The notes: generated by a model not told the origin, from the sequence alone. A stretch of 64,000 nucleotides of DNA from Parvibaculum sp039680535 (GCF_039680535.1 NZ_JBDKSS010000005.1:1-64000), one strand, 5' to 3'; shown: positions 50,222 to 59,360, counted from the first letter of the stretch. Program-made: numbers and translations.

Positions 50222-51862
50222 ATGTTCAATCCAATTCTGCCCGACGAACGCGTGAAGGCAATGAATATCGGCGGTTTTTGGCCGGGCAAGCTCACCACCG
50301 ACTATCTGGACCGCGGCATCGCTGAAGCGCCGGACAAGACAGCGATCGCCGATTTTAATTCAACGACAAACAAGGAAACCCGCCTCAACTATCGCGACTT
50401 CGGAAAGATCGTCGATCGCATCGGCATCGGCCTCGCGGAGCTCGGTGTGGGAAAAGGCGATGTCGTATCCTGCCAGCTGCCGAACTGGTGGCAGTTCACC
50501 GCGCTACATCTGGCTTGCGTGCGGATCGGCGCCGTGACCAATCCATTAATGCCGATTTTTCGCGAACGCGAACTGTCCTTCATGCTGGGCCTTGCGGAAA
50601 GCAAGGTGCTCGTCGTCCCGCGCGCTTTTCGCGGCTGCGATTACCCTGCCATGGTGGACAACATCCGGGCCAGCCTGCCGTGGCTAAAGCATGTGCTCGT
50701 CATCGGCGGCGATGGTGAAACCGGCTTTGAGAAAGTCCTTCTCGATACGCCATGGGAGCAGCGGCGCGACGCCGGCCGTCTCTTCGCGGCGCGACGGCCA
50801 GATCCCGACGACGTAACGCAATTGATGTATACGTCCGGTACGACCGGCGAGCCGAAAGGCGTCATGCATACGTCGAATACACTGCTCTCCAATATCCTCA
50901 TCTGCGCCGAGCGCCTCGGGCTTGGCAGGGACGATGTGATGTTCATGGCATCGCCGATGGCGCACCAGACAGGCTTCATGTACGGATTGGTAATGCCCAT
51001 TCTGGTCGGAGCGACCGCCATTCTGCAGGATGTGTGGGAGCCGAAGCGCGCCTCCGCGTCGATCGCCCGGGAAGGCATCACCTTCACCATGGCGTCCACG
51101 CCATTCCTGTCCGATTTGACCGAAACGGTAGCGGCGGACAAGAGCGACGTATCCCGTTTGCGCATCTTTCTGGTGGCTGGCGCTCCCATCCCCCGCGCGC
51201 TTGTCGAGCGGGCGCGACAAATCCTCGGGACGAATATCGTGTCGGCCTGGGGTATGACCGAGAATGGTCTGGTAACAACGACCTGCCTCGACGATCCGGA
51301 CGACAAGGCGATCAATACCGACGGACGCGCGCTGCCCGGTATGGAAGTCCGGGTGGTCGACAGCAATAACAGGCCCCTGCCCGCCGGCGAAGAAGGCATG
51401 CTCATGGCGCGCAGCTGTTCGACTTTTGTCGGTTATCTCAAACGGCCGGACTGGTACAATCACGACGCGGAGGGCTGGTTCGATACAGGCGACCTCGCGC
51501 GCATCGACGGCGAGAGCTATATCCGGCTGACCGGACGCTCCAAGGACGTCATCATCCGCGGCGGTGAGAATATTCCCGTGGTCGAGATCGAGGGCCTGCT
51601 ATTCCGTCACCCCGACATTCAGGATGTGGCGATTGTCGGCGTACCGGATGAACGGCTGGGCGAACGGGCATGTGCGTTCATCGTACCAAAACCCGGCCGC
51701 GATGTTGGCTTGCGCGACGTGGTCGCCTTCCTCGAAGGGCACAGGATGGCGAGACAGTATCTGCCGGAACGGGTGGAAATCGTCGGGGAACTGCCTCGAA
51801 CACCGAGCGGCAAGGTGCAGAAGTTCAAACTGCGCGAGATCGCCGTCGTCTTGCCGGCCTGA
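50222..51862 (+). CDS. AMP-forming acyl-CoA ligase, cyclohexanecarboxylate-CoA ligase (AliA)-like
   Basis: This 546-residue ANL-family ligase has the P-loop YTSGTTGEPKG at 203-213, GRSKDVIIRGGENIPVVEIE and catalytic Lys531 (TPSGKVQKFK). Segments such as LGVGKGDVVSCQLPNWWQF and NPLMPIFRERELSFML recall proteins annotated as cyclohexanecarboxylate-CoA ligase (AliA). With badH and badI less than 5 kb away, activation of an alicyclic acid is the best guess. A G-rich ribosome site (GGGGGGACGACG) precedes ATG 50222; the frame extends 21 bp upstream. The following 212-bp gap shows only a weak TTATAAT core near 51985. Confidence 0.87.
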   Translation: MFNPILPDERVKAMNIGGFWPGKLTTDYLDRGIAEAPDKTAIADFNSTTNKETRLNYRDFGKIVDRIGIGLAELGVGKGDVVSCQLPNWWQFTALHLACVRIGAVTNPLMPIFRERELSFMLGLAESKVLVVPRAFRGCDYPAMVDNIRASLPWLKHVLVIGGDGETGFEKVLLDTPWEQRRDAGRLFAARRPDPDDVTQLMYTSGTTGEPKGVMHTSNTLLSNILICAERLGLGRDDVMFMASPMAHQTGFMYGLVMPILVGATAILQDVWEPKRASASIAREGITFTMASTPFLSDLTETVAADKSDVSRLRIFLVAGAPIPRALVERARQILGTNIVSAWGMTENGLVTTTCLDDPDDKAINTDGRALPGMEVRVVDSNNRPLPAGEEGMLMARSCSTFVGYLKRPDWYNHDAEGWFDTGDLARIDGESYIRLTGRSKDVIIRGGENIPVVEIEGLLFRHPDIQDVAIVGVPDERLGERACAFIVPKPGRDVGLRDVVAFLEGHRMARQYLPERVEIVGELPRTPSGKVQKFKLREIAVVLPA

Positions 51863-52074
51863 CATTCCACAGGCAGTCGATGGCGGACGGCCGGCAACAA
51901 GCGTGTGACGGACTGTTCGGAAAATTCCTGCCGACCCCACATCGCCGCCCGAAGAATGCAACCTGTTAAGCTGCGGGAATATGCTTATAATAAATCAACA
52001 GGGGGAGGTCGGCCAACCGGCATCCCATATGTTACGCATTCGCAGGCTTCTGGAAACACAATGGAGACACCATC

Positions 52075-53340
52075 ATGAGTGAAATCTTGGTTGCCGCGCG
52101 AGACAAGGCGATTACAGATGCCTACGCGATCCCGCTTGAAGAGATCGACGTCAGCAATCCTGAACTCTTCAGGGCGAATGCGATCTGGCCGTATTTCGAG
52201 CGGCTGCGCCGCGAAGATCCGGTCCATTACTGCAAGGACAGCGAATACGGCCCGTTCTGGTCGGTGACAAAATACAAAGACATCATGCATGTCGACACCA
52301 ACCACGGCATCTATTCGTCCGAAGCAACCCTGGGCGGCGTCGCCCTTCGCAATCAGGAAGAAGGTTTCTTCCTGCCCATGTTCATCATGATGGACCCACC
52401 GAAGCATGACGCGCAGCGCAAGGTCGTAAGCCCCATCGTCGCACCCGGCAATCTGGCAAAACTTGAAAGCACGATCCGAGAGCGCGCCGGCACGATTCTC
52501 GATTCGCTGCCGATCAACGAAACGTTTAACTGGGTGGACCGCGTGTCGATCGAGCTGACGACGCAGATGCTCGCCACTCTTTTCGATTTCCCTTGGGAAG
52601 AGCGCCGGAAGCTCACCCGCTGGTCGGATGTCGCCACCGCCGGCACCGCCTTCGGCGACGAGGAGACCGAGAAGGCCCGCAGGAATGAATTGCGCGATTG
52701 CGCCGCCTACTTCACAGAGTTGTGGAATCAGCGCGTCAACGCGACCGAGCCAGGCAACGATCTCATCACCATGCTGGCCCAGGGCGAAGCGACGAAAAAC
52801 ATGGGGCCGATGGAGTATCTGGGGAATATTCTTCTCCTGATCGTCGGCGGTAACGATACGACCCGCAACTCGATCACCGGCGGCTTGCTGGCACTGAACC
52901 GGAACCCGGATCAATACAAGAAGCTGCGGGACAACCCGGCGCTCGTCGAATCCATGGTCCCAGAAATCATCCGTTGGCAGACACCCTTGTCGCATATGCG
53001 TCGTACCGCGATTCAGGATACAGAGTTGGCCGGCAAGCAGATCAAGAAGGGCGACAAGGTCGTCATGTGGTACATATCTGGCAACCGGGACGAAGAGGCA
53101 ATCGAAAGCGCCGACAGCTTCATCATCGACCGCAAGCGTCCCCGCCAGCACCTGTCCTTCGGCTTCGGCATCCATCGCTGCGTCGGTAACCGGCTGGCAG
53201 AAATGCAACTCCGCGTCGTCTGGGAGGAAATACTGAAACGGTGGCCGGACAAGCCGATTGAGGTTGTCGGCGAGCCCGAGAGGGTTTTTTCAAATCTGAT
53301 CAATGGCTACTCGAGCATGCCGGTCAGAATTTCAGGCTGA
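52075..53340 (+). CDS. Cytochrome P450, CYP153-like (copy 3)
   Basis: This 421-residue P450 is a gap-free paralogue of 41315-42580. Motifs are GGNDTT (258-263), Glu297-x-x-Arg300 and heme-ligand Cys369 in FGFGIHRCVGN (363-371). CYP153-type blocks are MDPPKHDAQRKVVSPIV and DFPWEERRKLTRWSDVAT. The N-terminus shows no membrane anchor, so it is soluble and ferredoxin-dependent. It follows the AliA-like gene on the same strand and precedes a MaoC-domain gene. The N-terminal 100 residues differ most from copy 2, suggesting a changed substrate preference. Confidence 0.92.
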   Translation: MSEILVAARDKAITDAYAIPLEEIDVSNPELFRANAIWPYFERLRREDPVHYCKDSEYGPFWSVTKYKDIMHVDTNHGIYSSEATLGGVALRNQEEGFFLPMFIMMDPPKHDAQRKVVSPIVAPGNLAKLESTIRERAGTILDSLPINETFNWVDRVSIELTTQMLATLFDFPWEERRKLTRWSDVATAGTAFGDEETEKARRNELRDCAAYFTELWNQRVNATEPGNDLITMLAQGEATKNMGPMEYLGNILLLIVGGNDTTRNSITGGLLALNRNPDQYKKLRDNPALVESMVPEIIRWQTPLSHMRRTAIQDTELAGKQIKKGDKVVMWYISGNRDEEAIESADSFIIDRKRPRQHLSFGFGIHRCVGNRLAEMQLRVVWEEILKRWPDKPIEVVGEPERVFSNLINGYSSMPVRISG

Positions 53341-53428
53341 AGCAAAACATCGGAACGCGTTTTCCGGCATCAGTCACAGGATTTCCCGGATGGGACCGTA
53401 TCATCCCCGCGACCTGCAAGGAGAGGGC

Positions 53429-53896
53429 ATGCGAAAGATAGGCCTCGGCATATGCTGGAACGACCTCACGGTCGGCGAGGAATTCCGCACCATCGGCCGG
53501 ACGATCACCGAAACCGACCTGGTCAATTTCATCAACACGACGGGCATGGTGGAAGTACTCTTCACCGATGTCGAATATCTCAAGGCCCACGGCCCCATGA
53601 ACGGCCGCGTGGTGCCCGGCGCGCTGGTCTATTGCATGGCCGAAGGTCTACTCGTCCAGTCGATGATGCAGGAGACGGGCCTCGCCTTTCTGCACATGGA
53701 GTTCAACGTCAAGGGACCTACCTTTGTCGGCGACACAATTCACGTAGAATGCGAAGTGCTTCAGGCGCGACCGACATCCAAGGGGCGCGGTCTGGTGCGC
53801 ACGCGCAACCGGATCGTGACCCAGCGGAACGAAACGGTGATCGAATATACGCCATTGCGAATGATGGCCGGCCGTTCCGACGCCTCCCGAACATAA
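53429..53896 (+). CDS. MaoC-like single-hotdog dehydratase-domain protein
   Basis: This 155-residue protein with a MaoC/(R)-hydratase-like hotdog contains LTVGEEFRTIGRTITETDLVNFINTTG and NGRVVPGALVYCMAEG. The full D-x4-H hydratase signature is not evident: the corresponding region reads FTDVEYLKAHGPMNGRVVPG. AGGAGA with good spacing precedes ATG 53429; the frame begins earlier, overlapping the P450 gene. It is the last plus-strand gene before the convergent PdxA-like gene (18-bp gap). A mesaconyl-CoA-hydratase-like or thioesterase role is possible. Confidence 0.82.
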   Translation: MRKIGLGICWNDLTVGEEFRTIGRTITETDLVNFINTTGMVEVLFTDVEYLKAHGPMNGRVVPGALVYCMAEGLLVQSMMQETGLAFLHMEFNVKGPTFVGDTIHVECEVLQARPTSKGRGLVRTRNRIVTQRNETVIEYTPLRMMAGRSDASRT

Positions 53897-53914
53897 ATTC
53901 CGGCGTCCGGCCCG

Positions 53915-54904
53915 TCAGCGTTCCTCGGGAAATCCCCGGCCTGCGGCGAGAGAGGCCGCCGTGCGCATGGCGCTCAGCATCATCGCCGGATCTGCGGTGC
54001 CCTTGCCGGCAATGTCATAGGCCGTTCCATGCGCGACCGTCACATGCAGGTAGGACGGCCCGAGGATGATGGCACAATTGCCGGAAAAGCCCCATGTCTT
54101 GACCGCGATGTGTCCCTGATCGTGATACATGGCGAGGACTATGTCGTAGCGGCCTTCGACGCATTGCCGGAACACGGAGTCGGGACTTACGGGCCCTTCG
54201 GCATCGATACCTTCAGCCCTCGCCCGCTCAACGCCGGGCGCGATGGCTTCGCGGTCTTCTTCTCCCATCGCGTGAGGGTTGAGGCCCGCGACGACAATCC
54301 GCGGGCGGGCGATCCCCCAGTTCCGCATCGCGCCGTCTATCTGGCGCAAGGCAAGCGCCACGAGATCGGGGCTGATGATTTCGCAAACCCGCCGGAGCGG
54401 AATATGGTCGGTCAGATGCGCGACGCGGAGCGGTCCCGTCAACAGGACAAGATAGCTTTCGCCCGGCGTCGGGCTGACGATGCCCGGCACCTTGCGGGCA
54501 AGTTTGAGGGAGCCGGAGCTGATGGGCCCCATGACGCCGGCCGCAATGGACCCGCCGGATGCGAGGGCGCTCATTTCGTCGAGCCACAGCGCCGATGCCT
54601 CCCCGCCGCGCACCGTATCCTCCGCGAGCGGCAGTTCGGACGCTTTCAAGGCGCCTGAATCGATAATGTCGACGATGGCAGGGTCATCGCTCAGGTCGTC
54701 GATCGATCGGACTATTCGCACGCTGCACGGCACGCGGGTGATTTCGATCGCGCGCTCCATTGCCGCCGCGCTGCCGATCAGGACGGGAATGGACAGTTCA
54801 TGCACCTGGCCGGTCGCGAGGGCGCGGGCAATCACCTCGGGGCCGACGCCCGCCGGATCTCCGATCATCGTGCCGATAACGGGCCGCGCTTGCTTGCTGT
54901 TCAT
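53915..54904 (-). CDS. PdxA2-like dehydrogenase (decarboxylating diol dehydrogenase candidate)
   Basis: This 329-residue PdxA-family NAD-dependent dehydrogenase has metal ligands His167 (LTDH), His211 (GLNPHAMGEE) and His261 (MYHDQGHIAVK). The HDQGHI form is typical of PdxA2 rather than PLP-synthesis PdxA. TphB-type relatives oxidise and decarboxylate the cis-dihydrodiol made by a Rieske dioxygenase from an aromatic acid, yielding a catechol. It starts 12 bp after the BenB-like gene stop, so it is the natural second step after that dioxygenase. The alternative is 4-hydroxythreonine-phosphate metabolism, which the context disfavours. Confidence 0.87.
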   Translation of the reverse strand: MNSKQARPVIGTMIGDPAGVGPEVIARALATGQVHELSIPVLIGSAAAMERAIEITRVPCSVRIVRSIDDLSDDPAIVDIIDSGALKASELPLAEDTVRGGEASALWLDEMSALASGGSIAAGVMGPISSGSLKLARKVPGIVSPTPGESYLVLLTGPLRVAHLTDHIPLRRVCEIISPDLVALALRQIDGAMRNWGIARPRIVVAGLNPHAMGEEDREAIAPGVERARAEGIDAEGPVSPDSVFRQCVEGRYDIVLAMYHDQGHIAVKTWGFSGNCAIILGPSYLHVTVAHGTAYDIAGKGTADPAMMLSAMRTAASLAAGRGFPEER

Positions 54905-54916
54905 GTCCTGCCGTCC

Positions 54917-55411
54917 TCAGACGTTGTAGACATCGATCATCGTGTCGGCGAGGTCGTTCAGAACGACGGTCTTCTTCCGGGCGATGAGCCAGGTATCGCC
55001 GTGCTCCGCCAGATCGTAGTCCGCCCATCCGTAGTAGGCGAGGGTCCGATCCTCGCGCACCGACTGAACCGTCCAGGAGGTCCGCGCATGGACACCGCCT
55101 TCCCGCTCCTCGACGGATAGCAGCGTAAACATGTGGCAGGTCCGCATGAGCGGCATCGTCGCGGACGACCGCCGCGACCGGATTCGGTAGATGCGATCCT
55201 CCAGACCGGCTCGGCTTGGATAGTAGATCAGCGAGATTTCGCTTTGCGGATCGACCGTAAGTTCTCCGTCATCGTCCCATGCCGGCAACCAGTATTCGGC
55301 GTCCTCGCGATAAAGCGCCAGCCATTCATCCCATTTCCGCTCATCGAGGCAAAGCGCTTCCCCGCCAAGAAATCGCTGCACCGAAATCCAGCGCCGCTCG
55401 CCGCTCGTCAT
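54917..55411 (-). CDS. Ring-hydroxylating dioxygenase beta subunit (BenB-like)
   Basis: This 164-residue cone-fold protein of the SnoaL-like beta-subunit family contains LDERKWDEWLALYREDAEYWLPAWDDD, DPQSEISLIYYPSRAGLEDRIYRIRSRRSSATMP and an ending DTMIDVYNV. These match benzoate/anthranilate dioxygenase beta subunits. It has a structural role in an alpha3beta3 hexamer. Its ATG overlaps the alpha-gene stop as ATGA (55408-55411), showing coupling. The frame runs further upstream, but that part is the alpha gene in another frame. Confidence 0.9.
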   Translation of the reverse strand: MTSGERRWISVQRFLGGEALCLDERKWDEWLALYREDAEYWLPAWDDDGELTVDPQSEISLIYYPSRAGLEDRIYRIRSRRSSATMPLMRTCHMFTLLSVEEREGGVHARTSWTVQSVREDRTLAYYGWADYDLAEHGDTWLIARKKTVVLNDLADTMIDVYNV

Positions 55412-56820
55412 TCGGCGGCCTCCGAACGATCGCTTTCGCGCGTGAGGAGGGCTTCCACCCGCTCCTGCGCGGTCGCGCGTTTCATTCGCTCGATCCATTC
55501 CTTGTGCATGGTCACGAAAAGTCCTTCATCGGCGACATTGACGCTGCTCATGGTCGCGTCGATGTTGAGCCCCTTGCCAAATTTCCCCGACCCTTGAACG
55601 CCTCTCGTAGCCCCGCGCGACAAGTCGTTATAGCGACCACCATCGCGGCCATACGCGATCTGGCAATTGTTGAACTCCGTCAAATCGTCCGGCGTGGCCA
55701 TGCCGCTGGCATTGAAGAAATCCTCATACTGGCGAATGCGCATCGCCCGCGCCCGCGCGCTTTCGCCGACCGGCGCGATGCAATATGTCGTGATTTCCGT
55801 TTCATCGACCGAGATCGGACGCACGATGCGGACTTGCGTGCTGACCTGATCCATCAGGAATACATTCGGAAACAAAAGAAGATTTCGCGTGGTTTCGGTC
55901 ATCCAGCGGGAGCGCTCCTCGCCGAATTTCCGCTTGTACTGGTCGACAAACTCAAAATTGGGCCGGGAGGCAGAACTGGCCGACGCGTTCCAGATCAAAG
56001 CGTGTCCGTAATCGAATGAGAAAAAACCTCCCTGATCCGTCTTCATCCACGCGGATACGTTTGCGCTCTTGGTAGGGTTCGCGGAACCGCCCGTCATCCG
56101 GTTTGCGACGGTCAACAGGTAGTTGGAATGCACGGTCGGCACATGATATCCATCGAGACCGTTCTCGGTCTGCATCTTCCAGTTGCCGCGATAGGTATAC
56201 CGCCCGACCCCTCGCACAATTTCGAGCTTCCCTTCCGGCGACTGGTCCACCATAAGGTCGATGAAGGTCTTCGCACCCGCAAGGTAATCGTCCAGCGGAG
56301 GCACGTCCGCCGAAAGGCTGGCGAAAATGAATCCCTTGTAGGATTCCAGGCGTCCGACTTCGTGGAGGCCCAGATCGCTCCGGTCGAAATGTTCCGGATA
56401 CGCCCCATTTTCCTCGTCCGTGACATTTAGCAGCGCGCCATCGTTGCTGAATGTCCAGCCGTGAAACGGGCATGTGAATGTCGTTCGCCTGCCCCGTTTT
56501 TCCCGGCACAGCCGCGCGCCGCGATGCGTGCACGCATTTACGAAGCATTTCAATTCACGCGACCGGTTCCGGGTCAGAAGCACGGGTTGACGACCGATTG
56601 TCAGGGTCAGAAAGGCGCTTTCGTTGGCGAGCTGGCTTTCATGGGCGAGAAACACCCAGTTGCGTTCGAAGATGTGCTTCATCTCGAGATCGAACAATTC
56701 AGGATCGGTGAATATGGCGCGGTCGAGCATGAAGCGCCCGCTCGACGTGTCCTCGACAAGCCACGAATCGAGACCGTGGCGAATGCGATCGAATGAGTTG
56801 CTCACACCGGATGTACTCAT
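55408..56820 (-). CDS. Ring-hydroxylating dioxygenase alpha subunit (BenA/AntA-like)
   Basis: This 470-residue oxygenase component has Rieske ligands Cys97, His99, Cys117 and His120 (CTHRGA...CPFHGW) and mononuclear-iron ligands Asp223, His226 and His231 (ENGLDGYHVPTVH). The blocks LEMKHIFERNWVFLAHESQ, IRQYEDFFNASGMATPDDL and NLLLFPNVFLMDQ are BenA-like, so the substrate is probably an aromatic carboxylate hydroxylated at the carboxyl-bearing carbon. GGAAGGAAGCGCT precedes ATG 56820. No reductase (BenC) gene is adjacent. It is followed by the beta subunit and the PdxA2-like dehydrogenase. Confidence 0.92.
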   Translation of the reverse strand: MSTSGVSNSFDRIRHGLDSWLVEDTSSGRFMLDRAIFTDPELFDLEMKHIFERNWVFLAHESQLANESAFLTLTIGRQPVLLTRNRSRELKCFVNACTHRGARLCREKRGRRTTFTCPFHGWTFSNDGALLNVTDEENGAYPEHFDRSDLGLHEVGRLESYKGFIFASLSADVPPLDDYLAGAKTFIDLMVDQSPEGKLEIVRGVGRYTYRGNWKMQTENGLDGYHVPTVHSNYLLTVANRMTGGSANPTKSANVSAWMKTDQGGFFSFDYGHALIWNASASSASRPNFEFVDQYKRKFGEERSRWMTETTRNLLLFPNVFLMDQVSTQVRIVRPISVDETEITTYCIAPVGESARARAMRIRQYEDFFNASGMATPDDLTEFNNCQIAYGRDGGRYNDLSRGATRGVQGSGKFGKGLNIDATMSSVNVADEGLFVTMHKEWIERMKRATAQERVEALLTRESDRSEAAE

Positions 56821-56939
56821 AGCGCTTCCTTCCTCGCCGTTTGGCCGGCCACAAGACCGGCACGCGATTGTTTTCTCCGCTCCAGCGACAAACTTGCTTC
56901 GACCTTCAACGAACCCGGAGTCCGTCGCATCGCAATGCG

Positions 56940-57692
56940 TCACATGGTCGTGTAGCCTCCGTCGACGACAACCTCGGAGCCGGTCATGTAGGACGACTCG
57001 TCGGAGGCCAAAAACAGGACCGCATAGGAAACCTCGACGGGTTCGGCCGGCCGACCAATAAGCGTAGCGCTCAAGACCTGTTTGGCGACATCCGCATCGC
57101 CGAGAAGATCCTTTGTCATATTCGTGCGGATGATTCCGGGGTGTACGGAATTCACGCGAATCTTGAAAGGCGCATAATCCACAGCCGTCGATTTCGTCAG
57201 CAGGCGAACGGCGCCCTTCGATGCCTGATACGCCGCCGTGGCGGGCGCGCCGATCAGTCCGTAGATCGAGGAAATATTGACGATCGAACCGCCGCCGGCC
57301 GCCTTCATCGCGGGCAATATATATTTTGTGCCATAGAATACGCTTTTTACATTGACGTCGAGAACGCGCGCGAAGTCTTCATTCGAGGTGTCTTGCACAG
57401 CGGAAAAAACGAGAATACCGGCATTATTCACGAGGATGTCGACGCGTCCGAAAGTGGACATCGCCTCCTGTGAAATCCGTTCCCAATCCGAGACGCTCGA
57501 CACGTCATGTTTGAAAAATCGCGCCTGCCCACCTTGATCGTTAATCTCCTCGACCACGGCGTTGCCGCCCTTCTCGTCCATGTCGGTCACGATCAGCGTT
57601 GCGCCTTCGCGCGCAAGCAGCAAGGCGTGGGAACGCCCCATGCCGTTGGCGCCGCCCGTCACAAAGGCGATTTTCCCGTCTACCCGTCCCAT
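56940..57692 (-). CDS. SDR oxidoreductase (hydroxysteroid/cyclopentanol dehydrogenase-like)
   Basis: This 250-residue classical SDR has TGGANGMG at 12-19, VNNAGILVF, and Ser142, Tyr155 and Lys159 (YQASK). The ending MTGSEVVVDGGYTTM and PAEPVEVSYAVLFLASDE resemble 3-alpha(20-beta)-hydroxysteroid and cyclopentanol dehydrogenases. NAD preference is inferred from TDMDEKGG after beta-2. GGGAGGACTGC precedes ATG 57692. It lies 57 bp after the CoA synthetase stop and 119 bp before the dioxygenase alpha gene, so it probably shares the transcript. It is not clearly BenD. Confidence 0.87.
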   Translation of the reverse strand: MGRVDGKIAFVTGGANGMGRSHALLLAREGATLIVTDMDEKGGNAVVEEINDQGGQARFFKHDVSSVSDWERISQEAMSTFGRVDILVNNAGILVFSAVQDTSNEDFARVLDVNVKSVFYGTKYILPAMKAAGGGSIVNISSIYGLIGAPATAAYQASKGAVRLLTKSTAVDYAPFKIRVNSVHPGIIRTNMTKDLLGDADVAKQVLSATLIGRPAEPVEVSYAVLFLASDESSYMTGSEVVVDGGYTTM

Positions 57693-57749
57693 GCAGTCCT
57701 CCCGTTGCGGGTGCCGCGCCGACTCCGGCGCTGTCACTCAAATCGTCGT

Positions 57750-59360
57750 CTAGGCAATCCCAAGCTCGCGTTTCGCGAAATCGGTAACGCCCTTGTAGTC
57801 GGCCTTGCCGTTCGGCGCGCGAAGAGGCACGGCGCCAACCAGAATGCGCTTGGGCGTTTTGTAGCCGGCGAGGTGCGAGCGGACGTGCTTGCGCAAATCC
57901 TCTTCGTCAAACTTCGCGCCGGTCGCCAGCATGACGATGCCGGTGACCGCCTGACCCCATTTCTGATCGGGTACGCCGACGACAAGCGCATCCTCGACGG
58001 CGGGATGCGTCTTCAGAACTTCCTCGATCTCCTCCGGGTAGACCTTCTCGCCCGCCGTGTTGATGCAGACGCTGCCGCGTCCCAGCAATGTCAGGCTGCC
58101 GTCCTTTTCCACAACGCACCAATCGCCGGGAACGGAATAGCGGGCCCCGGCGATGGTCTTGAAGGTCTTGGCGGTCTTTTCCGTATCCTTGTAGTAGCCA
58201 ACGGGAATCGGCCCCCCCAGGGCGATGATGCCCGGCTTGCCGCTGCCGGGTTCGACCGGCTGATCGTTTTCATCGAACACGCGGCACCGGCCGCCGATCT
58301 GGAACCTGGCGGTCTTGACCTCGCCGGCGCTCGTCATGATCGAACTGCCGAAACCGAGCCCCTCCGAAGCGCCGAAGGAATCCATCAGGATGACATTGGG
58401 TAAATGCCTGAGCAGGCCGCGCTTCACTTCCGTGCTCCACATAACGCCGGAAGAAACGATCGAGACGACGCTGGTCAGGTTGTATTTGTCGGGCGCCTCG
58501 TCGAGCGCCGCCAGCATCGGTCGGGCAAAAGCGTCGCCGACGATTGCCAGCGAATTGACACCACGGCGCGAAACCGCCGACCAGAGTTCATGCGCGTCGA
58601 GGGTCGGGCTCTCCAGCGTGACGATGCAGCCGCCGCTCATCATATTGCCTATAGCCGTAATGAAGCCGGTGCCGTGCATCAGCGGGCAGGCAGGCATCGT
58701 CTTGGGTCCCGGACCGGAAGTCTTGATAAATTCGACCAACGCGGGAAGTGTCTCCGGGATCGGACCCAGCGCTCGAAGCGTCGTAAGCTGAGCTTCGCGC
58801 ATGTCGTCGTGGCGCCACATGACGCCTTTGGGCATGCCCGTCGTGCCACCTGTATAGATGAACAGTAAATCGTCCGGAGACCGCTCGATGCCGAGAGGCG
58901 CGCCATCTCCGCCGGTGACGATCTTTTCGTAATTTTCCGCGAAGGGCGCGGCGGATCCGTCTTCGTTCACCTCAATGAACGTGGCGACTTTCGTCAGCCG
59001 ATCTTTCAGTTCGACGATGATGTCCCGGAACTCGGAACCGTAAACGACCGTTTGCGCGTCGGAATCATTAAAGATGTAGAAAACTTCGTCCGCCTTGTAG
59101 CGGTAGTTGATGTTGACGTGGACAAGACGGCTCTTGAAGCAGGCCGCCATGGTCTCGACATATTCGGGCCGGTTTCGCATATAGAACGCGACCTTGTCGC
59201 CGGGCCTGGCGCCGCGCGCGATCAGCGCGCGCCCGAGATTGTTGGACCTCCGTGTCGTTTCTTCCCATGTGATCACCCGATCGCCATGAATAAGGGCGGG
59301 CGCATCCTGCGGCAAAACCGCCGAGATACTGTCGAGGATGTCACCGAAATTCCACGCCAT
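57750..59360 (-). CDS. AMP-forming acyl-CoA synthetase
   Basis: This 536-residue ANL ligase has the P-loop IYTGGTTGMPKG (168-179), YTGG instead of the more common YTSG. It also has FGASEGLGFGSS, LLGRGSVCINTAGEKVYPEEIEE and catalytic Lys519 (APNGKADYK). The TGGTTG form is common in synthetases clustered with thiolase-fold and DUF35 genes in actinobacterial and proteobacterial lipid or steroid clusters. The ATG lies 151 bp after the DUF35 gene end; that gap shows no gene. It probably activates a side-chain or ring acid processed by the neighbouring enzymes. Confidence 0.9.
   Translation of the reverse strand: MAWNFGDILDSISAVLPQDAPALIHGDRVITWEETTRRSNNLGRALIARGARPGDKVAFYMRNRPEYVETMAACFKSRLVHVNINYRYKADEVFYIFNDSDAQTVVYGSEFRDIIVELKDRLTKVATFIEVNEDGSAAPFAENYEKIVTGGDGAPLGIERSPDDLLFIYTGGTTGMPKGVMWRHDDMREAQLTTLRALGPIPETLPALVEFIKTSGPGPKTMPACPLMHGTGFITAIGNMMSGGCIVTLESPTLDAHELWSAVSRRGVNSLAIVGDAFARPMLAALDEAPDKYNLTSVVSIVSSGVMWSTEVKRGLLRHLPNVILMDSFGASEGLGFGSSIMTSAGEVKTARFQIGGRCRVFDENDQPVEPGSGKPGIIALGGPIPVGYYKDTEKTAKTFKTIAGARYSVPGDWCVVEKDGSLTLLGRGSVCINTAGEKVYPEEIEEVLKTHPAVEDALVVGVPDQKWGQAVTGIVMLATGAKFDEEDLRKHVRSHLAGYKTPKRILVGAVPLRAPNGKADYKGVTDFAKRELGIA

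Noticed and set aside
51981..51995. A fifth copy of the CATTATAATG motif upstream of the P450 at 52075
   Set aside because: Only the TTATAAT core is present (GCTTATAATAAAT); both flanks differ, so it is too weak to list as a site.
53915..54904. Housekeeping pdxA of vitamin B6 synthesis
   Set aside because: The HDQGHI motif and tight coupling to dioxygenase subunit genes point to the PdxA2/TphB-like branch. Vitamin B6 neighbours such as ksgA are absent.
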